Shown here piece by piece: positions 1 to 6,704 of a stretch of DNA of 10,824 nucleotides; positions within the stretch are counted from its first letter, which is position 1, and every line of letters begins with the position of its first letter. The stretch is from positions 1 through 10,824 of the forward strand of contig CAYFGT010000027.1 in NCBI GenBank assembly GCA_964343075.1, in the 5' to 3' direction. This stretch comes from UBA2588 sp964343075. Its GTDB lineage: Bacteria > Chloroflexota > Dehalococcoidia > Lucifugimonadales > UBA3495. Below the pieces are notes generated by a model. It was not told the origin of the DNA. It ran no database searches and saw only the letters and a list, made by a program, of their open reading frames with translations. Both the position numbers and the translations under genes were made by a program.

Positions 1-325
1 CTTTCCAGATTTCCTGTGCAGTGGATTCAAGCATACGGGTAGAAGCAGTAGACCATACGTTATTCTGATTAAGTAACCAGGCGGTACTAGTATCAGATTC
101 AGCAATAATTTCTAATATATCTAGGAATTCAGAATGGTTTAATTCTGTTCCTCCTAAGGATTTAGGTAGTAGCAGTCTAAAGAATCCGCGATCAGCAAGA
201 TCTTCTGCTATTTCAGAAGGGATTTGGCGCTCCTCATTTATACGTACAGAATTCTCTTTAATGATTGGAGCTAGTTCTGAGGCTATGGCTACAAAATCCA
301 GTTGAGCTTTTTCTTCAGCTACCAT
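1..325 (-). CDS. acyl-CoA dehydrogenase-family flavoprotein (5' part, runs off the window)
   Basis: I translated the minus strand from the ATG at 325 and obtained 108 uninterrupted residues to the window edge; the C-terminal part lies outside. The fragment reads MVAEEKAQLDF..., then IPSEIAEDLADRGFFRLLLP, then KSLGGTEL and an ...IIAESDTSTAWLLNQNNVW segment. This is the N-terminal helical domain of the acyl-CoA dehydrogenase superfamily. The 'aDRGFFRLLLPKSLGG' region and the 'aesDtStAWll' helix are typical of the branch that contains flavin-dependent monooxygenases such as HsaA/HpaB and DszC-like proteins, as well as true dehydrogenases. The fragment does not include the flavin-binding middle domain or the catalytic base, so dehydrogenase and monooxygenase cannot be separated here. 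No signal peptide is visible, so the protein is probably cytosolic. It lies 69 bp downstream of the nickel permease and has its own promoter candidate in that gap. Family assignment is secure; substrate is unknown. Confidence 0.82.
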   Translation of the reverse strand, partial: MVAEEKAQLDFVAIASELAPIIKENSVRINEERQIPSEIAEDLADRGFFRLLLPKSLGGTELNHSEFLDILEIIAESDTSTAWLLNQNNVWSTASTRMLESTAQEIWK

Positions 326-365
326 TTTTAGTTCCGTTCCTAACTAAAATTGAGTTACCGATAAC

Positions 366-394
366 AGTATAGCACTACCTTTAGTTAGAGTTAA
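366..394 (-). promoter_or_regulatory. candidate sigma-70 promoter of the acyl-CoA dehydrogenase-like gene
   Basis: Read on the minus strand, TTAACT (394-389) is followed after exactly 17 bases by TATACT (371-366). Transcription would start near 359, giving a leader of roughly 33 bases before the ATG at 325. The -35 box abuts the stop codon of the permease gene at 395. A 9-base inverted repeat, CTAACTAAA at 340-348 and TTTAGTTAG at 380-388, has one arm in the promoter spacer and one arm in the leader, so it could be an operator. Predicted by eye only. Confidence 0.45.
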
Positions 395-1147
395 TTAAAA
401 AGGAATTATTGTAGTTCCTAAAGCTAAATCTGATCCTAGCGCAAGACCGAATAATATGCTTGCAAGGCCGGCTACCCCGTTTACTACATTGTTTAATTTA
501 ATGTTATTACCTGACAACGCGAATGGTACGCTTATTATGATCGTTATGATTGACATAGAAATGATAGTTCCTGCGCCAAATAATATAATGTAGAGTAGTC
601 CAGCTATAAAGGAGTCTATAGTAGGTAATAAGACGAGCATTACAGCGGCGCTTCCTGCTAAGCCGTGAATGATTCCGATAACGAATGATTTCATTCTGAA
701 GAATGGCTTGCCAGCTGAGAATTTCCAATGTGGGGTTTCTACTTCTGGCGCTTCTTCTGCATCATGTGTGCCATGTATATGGATATGAGGACCATCGTCA
801 TGGTCATGTTGATGGGTATGAAGTAAGGTGCCTCGGCTTAAATTCCAAAAGACTTGAAGACCTAGGAATACTAGCATTATGGCTACACCGAATTCCAATA
901 CCGGCGCTACAGTTTCATAGCGATCTAATACAACCTCTTTAAATACTAGAATTATGATTCCTAGAATCAATAATGGGGTGGTATGACCTAGCCCCCAAGA
1001 TGCTCCTACCCACAGGCTTCTCAAAGGATTTTTGAATTCGCTTACCATAGTCGTAACTGCTACCACATGATCTGCATCTGTGGCATGCTTCAGACCTAAT
1101 AGAAGTCCTAGGATTATTGCTGCTATTGCTCCGTATTCAGTAGTCAT
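395..1147 (-). CDS. NiCoT/NicO-family nickel (cobalt) permease
   Basis: This 250-residue integral membrane protein probably imports Ni2+ (or Co2+) across the cytoplasmic membrane. The diagnostic HX4DH signature of the NiCoT family is at residues 21-27 (HATDADH) in the first transmembrane segment, with a GLGHTTPL motif at 52-59 matching the family's second conserved helix. About six hydrophobic segments are visible (roughly 7-27, 53-72, 84-101, 153-175, 180-208, 222-245). Between the third and fourth lies a His/Asp-rich loop (residues 110-128, HTHQHDHDDG and HIHIH), the usual metal-capturing loop. HGLAGSAAVM at 161-170 suggests the UreH-like branch of the family. The ATG is preceded by AGGTGAG, which overlaps the stop codon region of the upstream regulator gene; only 7 bases separate the two genes, so they are probably co-transcribed and translationally coupled. 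No urease, hydrogenase or other nickel enzyme is in the window, so the user of the metal is unknown. Confidence 0.85.
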   Translation of the reverse strand: MTTEYGAIAAIILGLLLGLKHATDADHVVAVTTMVSEFKNPLRSLWVGASWGLGHTTPLLILGIIILVFKEVVLDRYETVAPVLEFGVAIMLVFLGLQVFWNLSRGTLLHTHQHDHDDGPHIHIHGTHDAEEAPEVETPHWKFSAGKPFFRMKSFVIGIIHGLAGSAAVMLVLLPTIDSFIAGLLYIILFGAGTIISMSIITIIISVPFALSGNNIKLNNVVNGVAGLASILFGLALGSDLALGTTIIPF

Positions 1148-1154
1148 GTCTCAC

Positions 1155-1583
1155 CTATTTTAAGTTTTTACAGTTGCCGCACAAACCCGACAATGCGAGA
1201 TGGTCAATATCAATATTGAATCCGAAATCTTGTCTGATTTCTCGTTTTAATGAGTCTAGGTATTTATCATCGATTTCGATCATTTCATTGCAATCCCTGC
1301 ACATCATATGTATGTGAGTGTTATCGCCAATCCATTCATATAGGATCTCGCCGTCCATTCTGTAAGTTTCAGATATCAAGCGCAATTCCTTTAGGATGGC
1401 TACGTTGCGGTAAATCGTTGAAATGTTTATAAACGGATAGGCTTGTTTGACCTGATCGTGTATTTGGTTGATGTTTACGTGTTCGCCTGAATGACGGATT
1501 GCTGATAAAAGCAAAAGGCGTTGTGGTGTCATTCGTTGATCGGTACTTCGTACTGCTTCAATTGTGTCAGTTTCGCAACTCAT
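1155..1583 (-). CDS. Fur-family metalloregulator, probably nickel-responsive (Nur-like)
   Basis: A 142-residue Fur-family DNA-binding repressor. The N-terminal winged helix spans about residues 12-85, with the recognition helix around NISTIYRNVAIL (53-64). The C-terminal dimerisation/metal domain starts at about 86 and carries H90, H92 and two CxxC pairs, C95-C98 and C135-C138, which form the structural zinc site seen in many Fur proteins; H128 is a further candidate metal ligand. I chose the ATG at 1583 over the in-frame GTG at 1616 (11 residues longer). A strong promoter candidate puts the transcription start near 1613, so the GTG would lie at the very 5' end of the RNA, whereas the ATG has AGGTG four bases upstream. 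Co-transcription with a nickel permease and the TTGCAA-type half-sites in the leader favour a Nur-like role over iron (Fur) or zinc (Zur). That specificity is inferred from context; the family assignment is certain. Confidence 0.88.
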   Translation of the reverse strand: MSCETDTIEAVRSTDQRMTPQRLLLLSAIRHSGEHVNINQIHDQVKQAYPFINISTIYRNVAILKELRLISETYRMDGEILYEWIGDNTHIHMMCRDCNEMIEIDDKYLDSLKREIRQDFGFNIDIDHLALSGLCGNCKNLK

Positions 1584-1606
1584 ATTGCACCTGCAATTTT
1601 TTGCAA
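1584..1606 (-). promoter_or_regulatory. candidate Nur-box-like operator in the regulator leader
   Basis: On the minus strand the leader reads TTGCAA, AAAA, TTGCAG, GTGCAA, T: three TTGCAA-like half-sites in 23 bases. The last two form a perfect inverted repeat with a 2-base centre (ATTGCACCTGCAAT on the plus strand, 1584-1597). The published Streptomyces Nur consensus is two TTGCAA-like hexamers separated by five bases; here the first pair is separated by four, so this is a resemblance and not an exact match. The site covers the Shine-Dalgarno sequence and sits just downstream of the promoter, where a bound repressor would block transcription of both genes. Confidence 0.5.
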
Positions 1607-1619
1607 CTAGAATCACATC

Positions 1620-1648
1620 ATTTTAGAGGTTTATACAGCTGAAGTCAA
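1620..1648 (-). promoter_or_regulatory. promoter of the regulator-permease unit
   Basis: On the minus strand TTGACT (1648-1643) is followed after 17 bases by TAAAAT (1625-1620). This is a near-consensus sigma-70-type promoter and the best in the window. The predicted transcription start is near 1613, immediately before the half-site cluster at 1606-1584. The rest of the gap towards the divergent gene at 1765 holds only a weak plus-strand candidate (TTTCCT 1678-1683, 17 bases, TAGAAT 1701-1706), which I do not call separately. Confidence 0.6.
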
Positions 1649-1764
1649 TTTAGTTAGGTGTGATTAATTTGTGATGCTTTCCTGTGTTGGATGAAAAGTG
1701 TAGAATGGGGGTAGTCTGATTAGAACGTCATTGAGCCCGTAATTAACCAAGTCGAGAATAGTAT

Positions 1765-2706
1765 ATGTTAGATGAAACTGTAGATTTGGATGAAGGTGTT
1801 TCCGGAAAGATAATCATAGCTGGTTGGAGACGTCAGTGGTCTGACGGAGGGAATCTTTCTGGAGGATTGCCTCGTTATCTGATAGAACAAAGTAATGCCC
1901 AGCAAATAGGAAAATTCGTTAACAAAATAGATGCTATTTGTTATCCGTTTCAAGTTGCCGGCACCCACGATGCTTTTAGGCCTGGTATATCATTTAACCA
2001 GGGATTACCCAACCGATCTATGTACAGGAATAATCGTTTTTTTAAATATAATGACGATGTGATCATATTCATTGGCGAAGAACCGTGGTACCGGATTGAT
2101 TTATATGCGGAAGCATTTTTTAAAGCTGCTAAGCATTTTGGAGCGAAAGACGTAATATTTGTTGAAGGATATAACGGTCCAGCTCCACCTAAAATGGAAA
2201 GACGGGTGAGCTGCGTATATAGTAAAGCTGATATGAAAGCTAAATTGGATAATTTTGGACTGTCATATTCCAGTTATGGATTACGATCAAGGCAAGGACC
2301 AACCGTAGGAATGGCTTTGTTATCGATTGCATCGGAAATATATCAAGACTTGGATGTGCTCCGGATGGGAGCCATGGCTCCACTTTACCCCTTTGTTACT
2401 GAGAATAATAACCAAGTGGGATTAACTACAGATCACAGGTCGTATTATGATGTGATGCGAAGGATCAAGGCCATGCATGAATTGGACATGGATCTCGAAG
2501 AACTACGTCAAATGTCTGAAACCGAATGTGAAAAATTGCAAAGTACTCTGGATAAAATTGCAGAAAATAATAAGGCTGCCCAAGAATACATGTCTAAAAT
2601 AGAATCGGAATTTGATTATTCGCCATTTCAAGAGGTCGTAAATATAGACCCTGGAATTGATAAGGCATTAGAAGACATATTGAACAATATGTCTGATGAA
2701 GAATAA
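1765..2706 (+). CDS. PAC2-family protein (proteasome-assembly-chaperone-2 fold), first of two
   Basis: A 313-residue cytosolic protein with the PAC2 fold. Supporting signs are the opening strand KIIIAGWRRQWSDGG (15-29), which carries the family's G-W pair after the first beta strand. A second core strand, VIIFIGEEP (99-107), ends in the typical G-x-E-P turn. It is followed by a helix and then AKDVIFVEGYNG (127-138). After the core, residues 227-285 are charged and helical with heptad-like spacing (LEELRQMSETECEKLQSTLDKI), a probable coiled coil, and the tail is acidic. Family members assist proteasome assembly in eukaryotes and archaea; bacterial members are mostly uncharacterised, and no proteasome gene is in this window. 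An in-frame stop (1759-1761) lies just before the ATG, so this start is the first possible one. The Shine-Dalgarno sequence is weak. It heads a five-gene plus-strand unit ending with xth. Fold fairly sure; function unknown. Confidence 0.75.
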   Translation: MLDETVDLDEGVSGKIIIAGWRRQWSDGGNLSGGLPRYLIEQSNAQQIGKFVNKIDAICYPFQVAGTHDAFRPGISFNQGLPNRSMYRNNRFFKYNDDVIIFIGEEPWYRIDLYAEAFFKAAKHFGAKDVIFVEGYNGPAPPKMERRVSCVYSKADMKAKLDNFGLSYSSYGLRSRQGPTVGMALLSIASEIYQDLDVLRMGAMAPLYPFVTENNNQVGLTTDHRSYYDVMRRIKAMHELDMDLEELRQMSETECEKLQSTLDKIAENNKAAQEYMSKIESEFDYSPFQEVVNIDPGIDKALEDILNNMSDEE

Positions 2707-2712
2707 TAATTT

Positions 2713-2720
2713 AAGGAGGA
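2713..2720 (+). promoter_or_regulatory. strong Shine-Dalgarno that fixes the VOC gene start
   Basis: AAGGAGGA stands five bases before the ATG at 2726. It excludes the in-frame ATG at 2696, which lies inside the end of the PAC2 gene and would add ten residues (MKNNNLRRNQ) unlike any VOC protein N-terminus. Confidence 0.8.
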
Positions 2721-2725
2721 ATCAA

Positions 2726-3178
2726 ATGGTTAAACCTTTAGGAATAGGGCATGTGGTATTAAATGTAACAGACGTTACTAAGTCCATAGAGTTCTATACA
2801 AATGTTTTAGGATTCGAAGTTGTAAAAACTAATCCAGAAAAGACTGCAGCTTTCCTAAATTGCGGAGAAATGCATCATGACCTGGCGTTATTCAAAGCGA
2901 CAGATGATAGTCCTAGTAAGAAAGGAACCATTGGCTTAAATCATTTTGCCGTATTAGTAGAAGATATAGAGCAACTCAAATCCTTAAAAAGTAATTTGGA
3001 ATCTGTTGGATATTCCAACTTAAGAACTGTAGATCATGGAATGACCGGCAGCATTTACTTTGAAGATCCAGATGGGAATGGTATAGAGTTCTATTTTGAT
3101 AGGTACTCTGATCCAGCCGAAGGGTTGGCAGTAATGAAAGATGACAATAAAGTCAATGGTGAACTAGTTCTAGATTAG
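2726..3178 (+). CDS. VOC-superfamily protein, possible extradiol dioxygenase
   Basis: A 150-residue protein made of two beta-alpha-beta-beta-beta modules of the vicinal oxygen chelate (glyoxalase/dioxygenase) superfamily, about residues 5-60 and 70-127. Metal ligands expected for the extradiol-type arrangement are in place: H9 (GIGHVVLNV), H73 (GLNHFAVLV) and E121 (GNGIEFYFD). H104 and Y111, in the context D-H-G-M-T-G-S-I-Y-F-E-D-P-D-G-N, match the conserved His and Tyr around the active site of catechol 2,3-dioxygenase-like enzymes. This makes an Fe2+-dependent ring-cleavage dioxygenase more likely than a glyoxalase I or a fosfomycin/bleomycin resistance protein. Single-domain members of the superfamily are functionally diverse, so the substrate cannot be given. 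It lies 19 bases after the PAC2 gene and 22 before the first lactonase-like gene, so all are probably on one transcript. Superfamily assignment is certain; dioxygenase activity is plausible. Confidence 0.85.
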   Translation: MVKPLGIGHVVLNVTDVTKSIEFYTNVLGFEVVKTNPEKTAAFLNCGEMHHDLALFKATDDSPSKKGTIGLNHFAVLVEDIEQLKSLKSNLESVGYSNLRTVDHGMTGSIYFEDPDGNGIEFYFDRYSDPAEGLAVMKDDNKVNGELVLD

Positions 3179-3200
3179 TGAACTGCGTAGGAGTTTTAAC

Positions 3201-4103
3201 ATGGGGATCAAGAAATTTTCAGACCGTTTAGACGACATATTAGATATAAATCAAGAAGTTGAATGGGTTACCGAAGGATATGGTGGTGATCAAGGTCCCA
3301 CTGAAGGTCCCCTGTGGTGGCATGAAGATTCGGCCTTGGTATTTAGTGATATTCATAACAACCGCAGAATAACTTGGAAAGAAGGGCAAGAAGCCAAAGT
3401 ATTACAAGATGGTAGCAATCAATCCAACGGTTTGACTAGAGACTTAAAAGGAAGACTTGTTGCCTGTGAACATATGACTAGGCGTGTGATTAGATTGGAG
3501 CACGATGGTCAGACGACTGTGATCGCGAATAGTTTTCAAGGTAGGCAATTAAACCGACCCAACGATGTCATAGTAAAGTCAGATGAATCTATATATTTTA
3601 CCGATCCGTGGAGTCATAGAGTTCCCCAAAATGAATGGGATCTCACTTTTACAGGGGTTTATAGAGTCAGTCCGGATCTTGGGACATTGACGTTACTAGT
3701 GTCGGATTTTGTGTTTCCAAACGGCATAGCTTTCTCTCAAGACGAAAGATTCTTGTATGTAAATGATAGTAGAAGAGCTCATATACGCTCTTTCGAAGTG
3801 AATCCAGATGGGACTCTGGCTAAAGGGACTGATCGTATATTCTGTGATGTATCAGGTGCTGATCCTGGGGTAGCGGATGGAATGAAAGTTGATAAACAAG
3901 GTAATGTTTATTGTGGGGGTTCAGGAGGGCTTTGGATTATAGATCCTTGCGGGGCTCCTTTGGGACTAATTGAGCATGGCCATAATGCTACGACTAACGT
4001 AGCGTTTGGAGGAGAAAATTGGGACCAGCTGTTTTTCACCTCTTGGAATGCAGTAGGAAGAGTTAACCTCAAAGTGCAAGGAGTACCTGTTCCGGTTGCA
4101 TAA
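3201..4103 (+). CDS. SMP-30/gluconolactonase/LRE-family protein, copy 1
   Basis: A 300-residue six-bladed beta-propeller of the SMP-30/gluconolactonase family, which hydrolyses sugar lactones or related lactones and esters using one divalent metal ion. The four metal ligands known from human SMP-30 have clear counterparts: E36 (TEGPLWW), N121 (NRPNDV), N174 (FPNGIAFS) and D226 (VADGMKVD). Repeating propeller strands such as LVFSDI, IYFTDPW, LYVNDS and VYCGGSGGLWIIDP are easy to see. There is no signal peptide, so it is cytosolic. AGGAG at 3188-3192 provides a good ribosome-binding site. It is followed after 6 bases by a close paralogue; the two align without a gap over all 300 residues and share about 182 identical positions by hand count (about 61%). 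Family secure; natural lactone unknown. Confidence 0.88.
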   Translation: MGIKKFSDRLDDILDINQEVEWVTEGYGGDQGPTEGPLWWHEDSALVFSDIHNNRRITWKEGQEAKVLQDGSNQSNGLTRDLKGRLVACEHMTRRVIRLEHDGQTTVIANSFQGRQLNRPNDVIVKSDESIYFTDPWSHRVPQNEWDLTFTGVYRVSPDLGTLTLLVSDFVFPNGIAFSQDERFLYVNDSRRAHIRSFEVNPDGTLAKGTDRIFCDVSGADPGVADGMKVDKQGNVYCGGSGGLWIIDPCGAPLGLIEHGHNATTNVAFGGENWDQLFFTSWNAVGRVNLKVQGVPVPVA

Positions 4104-4109
4104 TCTATA

Positions 4110-5021
4110 ATGCCAATTAAATCATTTTCGAACAAACTAAGAACCGTATTAGATGACCAACAGGACATAATTACTATTGGCACAGGTTTCGGTGGCAGTT
4201 ATGGCCCGGCCGAAGGTCCTTTGTGGTGGCATGAGGATGACACACTAATATTTAGCGATATTCACAATAGCAAGCGCATGTCTTGGAAACAAGGAAGAGA
4301 ACCGACTGTTGTAGCTGAAAATACTTATCAAGCAAACGGCCTGACTAGAGACTTGGAAGGCAGGTTACTGATTTGCGAACAGGCGAAAAAACGCGTTATT
4401 AGGATAGATCATGATGGATCAGTTACAGTCATAGCGGGGAATTTTCAAGGCAAACCATTTAACAGAACTAATGACGTGGTTGTGACTAGTGATGGGGCAA
4501 TATATTTTACTGATCCTTGGAATCGTAGGAACCTGTTGACCGAAGTGGACTTACAAATAGCAGGTGTGTACAGAGTATCTAGAGATCTAGGGACGAAGAC
4601 TTTGCTGGTATCTGATTTTGTGCATCCGAATGGGCTTGCGTTTTCCCCTGATGAAAAAGTCATGTACATCAATGATAGTCGAAGGGGACTAATTCGGGCA
4701 TTTGATGTCACGGGTGCTGGTCTTTTAAATCTAGCTAGTGATCGTATATTCTGTGATTTGAATGGACCAGATTCTGGTGTGCCAGATGGCATGAAAGTTG
4801 ATAGTGTTGGAAACGTTTATTGTGGTGGTTCAGGGGGGTTATGGATTATAGATCCTTCTGGGGAACCACTAGGTATTGTAGAGCATGGAGAGAGTGCGAC
4901 TACTAATGTCGGTTTTGGTGGATCGAATTGGGATATGTTGTTTTTTACCACTGAAACCACTGTAGGATGCGTGAAATTAAATGTTAAAGGGACACAAGTT
5001 CCCATACAGGAGTTAGGGTAG
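4110..5021 (+). CDS. SMP-30/gluconolactonase/LRE-family protein, copy 2 (tandem duplicate)
   Basis: A 303-residue paralogue of the preceding gene, with the same propeller and the same metal ligands at identical positions: E36 (AEGPLWW), N121 (NRTNDV), N174 (HPNGLAFS) and D226 (VPDGMKVD). Both copies therefore look catalytically competent. Differences cluster at about residues 15-30, 63-75, 141-150 and 200-210 and at the C terminus, while the blades carrying the ligands are almost invariant; this pattern suggests divergence of substrate preference. Translation of this copy is unusual. It starts 6 bases after the stop of copy 1, and the bases before its ATG (GCATAATCTATA) contain no Shine-Dalgarno sequence, so it probably relies on reinitiation by ribosomes finishing copy 1. 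The cytosolic lactonase/esterase role is inferred from the family. Confidence 0.87.
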   Translation: MPIKSFSNKLRTVLDDQQDIITIGTGFGGSYGPAEGPLWWHEDDTLIFSDIHNSKRMSWKQGREPTVVAENTYQANGLTRDLEGRLLICEQAKKRVIRIDHDGSVTVIAGNFQGKPFNRTNDVVVTSDGAIYFTDPWNRRNLLTEVDLQIAGVYRVSRDLGTKTLLVSDFVHPNGLAFSPDEKVMYINDSRRGLIRAFDVTGAGLLNLASDRIFCDLNGPDSGVPDGMKVDSVGNVYCGGSGGLWIIDPSGEPLGIVEHGESATTNVGFGGSNWDMLFFTTETTVGCVKLNVKGTQVPIQELG

Positions 5022-5026
5022 TAGTT

Positions 5027-5800
5027 ATGGATTTGACTTTATTATCTTGGAATGTGAATGGATTGAGAGCTCAGCATCGTAAAGGTTTTGTGGATTGGCT
5101 TAAAGTGACAGGCCCAGACATTATTTGTTTGCAAGAAATAAAAGCTCAAGAAGACCAGCTCACCAAGCCAATTAAAGAGATTGATGGATATTATTCGTTT
5201 TTTCATCCAGCCGAAAGAAAAGGATACAGCGGGGTGGCTCTGTATACCAAAATCGAACCAATCTTTGTCCAAAAAGGGTTAGGAGATGATAAGTTTGATA
5301 CTGAAGGCAGAGCAATAATAGCTGAATATGAATCGTTTTATTTGATAGGCTGTTATTTCCCTAATGGGCAATCCTCTCAAGAACGATTGGATTACAAGAT
5401 GGAGTTTTACGACAAGTTTTTGAAAGTGGCCAATGAGTTAAGGCAAAAAGGGAAACCTGTGATATTTTGCGGTGATTTAAATACTGCCCATAAAGAAATA
5501 GATCTAGCTAGGCCTAAAGAGAATAGTAAAACTTCAGGATTCTTGCCGATTGAAAGAGAATGGATTGATCAAGTAATAGAAGAGAATTTTGTGGACATAT
5601 TCAGGGAATTTAAAGATGAGCCAGGATGGTATAGCTACTGGGACCAGATTACTAGGGCGAGAGAACGCAATGTGGGATGGAGAATCGATTACTTCTTTGT
5701 AGATGATTGTCTTAAGCCTGACATCAGAGATGCTTTTATTTTGACCGACGTCATGGGATCAGATCACTGCCCGGTGGGTATTAGGATTAAGGTGAGTTAA
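5027..5800 (+). CDS. xth: exodeoxyribonuclease III / AP endonuclease
   Basis: A 257-residue enzyme of the endonuclease/exonuclease/phosphatase fold. It cuts the DNA backbone 5' of abasic sites in base excision repair and has 3'-phosphodiesterase and 3'-exonuclease activities. Catalytic motifs of the ExoIII family are complete: N9 (SWNVNGLRA), E37 (CLQEIK), Y110 (GCYFPNG), D150 and N152 (CGDLNTAH), and the D246-H247 pair (GSDHCP). Further family blocks are YSGVALY (67-73), SGFLPIERE and the stretch VGWRIDYFFV. Length is close to E. coli Xth (268 residues). The ATG is 5 bases after the stop of lactonase copy 2, and AGGAG (5008-5012) lies rather far upstream, so coupling is likely. The gene ends in a 4-base overlap with the convergent esterase gene. 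Its place behind metabolic genes probably reflects operon packing and not a shared pathway. Confidence 0.95.
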   Translation: MDLTLLSWNVNGLRAQHRKGFVDWLKVTGPDIICLQEIKAQEDQLTKPIKEIDGYYSFFHPAERKGYSGVALYTKIEPIFVQKGLGDDKFDTEGRAIIAEYESFYLIGCYFPNGQSSQERLDYKMEFYDKFLKVANELRQKGKPVIFCGDLNTAHKEIDLARPKENSKTSGFLPIEREWIDQVIEENFVDIFREFKDEPGWYSYWDQITRARERNVGWRIDYFFVDDCLKPDIRDAFILTDVMGSDHCPVGIRIKVS

Positions 5801-6666
5801 TTTAGGTGTGTATTCAGCCAGCCTAGTGCTAGATTGTTGAACTCGAAACATGGTGAATGCGGGAGGTCTGGATATACTACTAGAGATTTTTGAGTAGGAA
5901 TGTTATCAAATACGGGCTGCACAGTTTCTATAGGGCATACTTCATCTTTTAATCCAACATTTACGAGGGTTGGGCAGTTGATCCATTGTACTAAATTCAA
6001 CGGGTCAAAATACCCTAATGTTTCCATGCTTTGCCCTTCCAAGTCTGGGTTTTGCTTAAGAAAGTTATTCAATTCTACGTAGGGCTTTGAAGTAAGTGTC
6101 TTAGAAAGGTTGTAGTTGCAAAGGAAAGGCTCTTCTGCAACCGCTGCTTTCAATCGGTCATCTAGTGCAGCTGTAGCGAGAGTGAATCCTCCTCCTTGGC
6201 TTCTACTCCACATTCCTAACTTGTCTTGGTCTATTTCAGGTCGACTGCACAGAAAATCGAGCCCACGAATACAATCCATGTAAGCCCCTCTGTAATAATA
6301 ATGAAATTTGTCGTCGAGACGATGGGTTAATTTAGTAGTGTTTTCTAATTTCCAGAATTTCTCACTTAGCCCTTGAGCTCGAGGGAATAATGTGAGGACT
6401 GCAAATCCAGTAGACGGTAGAATTGTTGGGATTTCTTTTACGCCTCCATATCCTGGAACCGCTAACACACCAGGTAATTTACGATTACCCGTATGATTAG
6501 GCACTGAGTACCATCCAGCTAGCTTTGCATTCTCGAAGCTCGTTAGTTCGATGTCATACGTGGTGTATTCCCTGTTACTTTTAACAGGATTTTCGGTGAT
6601 ACTGACATCCATAGGGACTTCTCCCAATTCGGTTAAGGTTGATTCCCAGAACTTTTGTAGTTCCAT
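5797..6666 (-). CDS. alpha/beta hydrolase, acetyl xylan esterase (AXE1)-like
   Basis: A 289-residue alpha/beta hydrolase of the AXE1/cephalosporin C deacetylase group, which removes acetyl groups from small sugars, xylo-oligosaccharides or related esters. The signature helix YYYRGAYMDCIRGLDFL (123-139) followed by SRPEID is typical of this group. The catalytic triad is visible as S156 in the nucleophile elbow (SRSQGGG), D241 (GLKDEVCP) and H270 (LPHSPCF); PGYGG at 71-75 supplies the oxyanion-hole region. The elbow begins with Ser where most members have Gly (S-x-S-x-G), a permitted small-residue change. There is no signal peptide, so it would act on imported substrates. AAGGAA lies before the ATG. 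The substrate is uncertain; other dienelactone- or peptidase-like hydrolases in this fold are less likely. Confidence 0.82.
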   Translation of the reverse strand: MELQKFWESTLTELGEVPMDVSITENPVKSNREYTTYDIELTSFENAKLAGWYSVPNHTGNRKLPGVLAVPGYGGVKEIPTILPSTGFAVLTLFPRAQGLSEKFWKLENTTKLTHRLDDKFHYYYRGAYMDCIRGLDFLCSRPEIDQDKLGMWSRSQGGGFTLATAALDDRLKAAVAEEPFLCNYNLSKTLTSKPYVELNNFLKQNPDLEGQSMETLGYFDPLNLVQWINCPTLVNVGLKDEVCPIETVQPVFDNIPTQKSLVVYPDLPHSPCFEFNNLALGWLNTHLN

Positions 6667-6704
6667 ACTATTCCTTCAGGTGCTCTCTAATATTGGATGA
6701 TGGT

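Noticed and set aside
703..942. Plus-strand frame opposite the permease gene, rich in His and Tyr
   Set aside because: It is a shadow of the His-rich loop of the permease on the other strand and has no ribosome-binding site or family resemblance.
2696..2725. Upstream in-frame ATG for the VOC gene
   Set aside because: It overlaps the end of the PAC2 gene, and the strong AAGGAGGA at 2713-2720 points to the ATG at 2726.
4445..5005. Minus-strand open frames (4445-4792, 4817-5005) opposite the second lactonase gene; a similar one at 3908-4183 opposite the first
   Set aside because: They are antisense of strongly conserved propeller codons. The similarity between the antisense frames simply mirrors the duplication of the sense genes.
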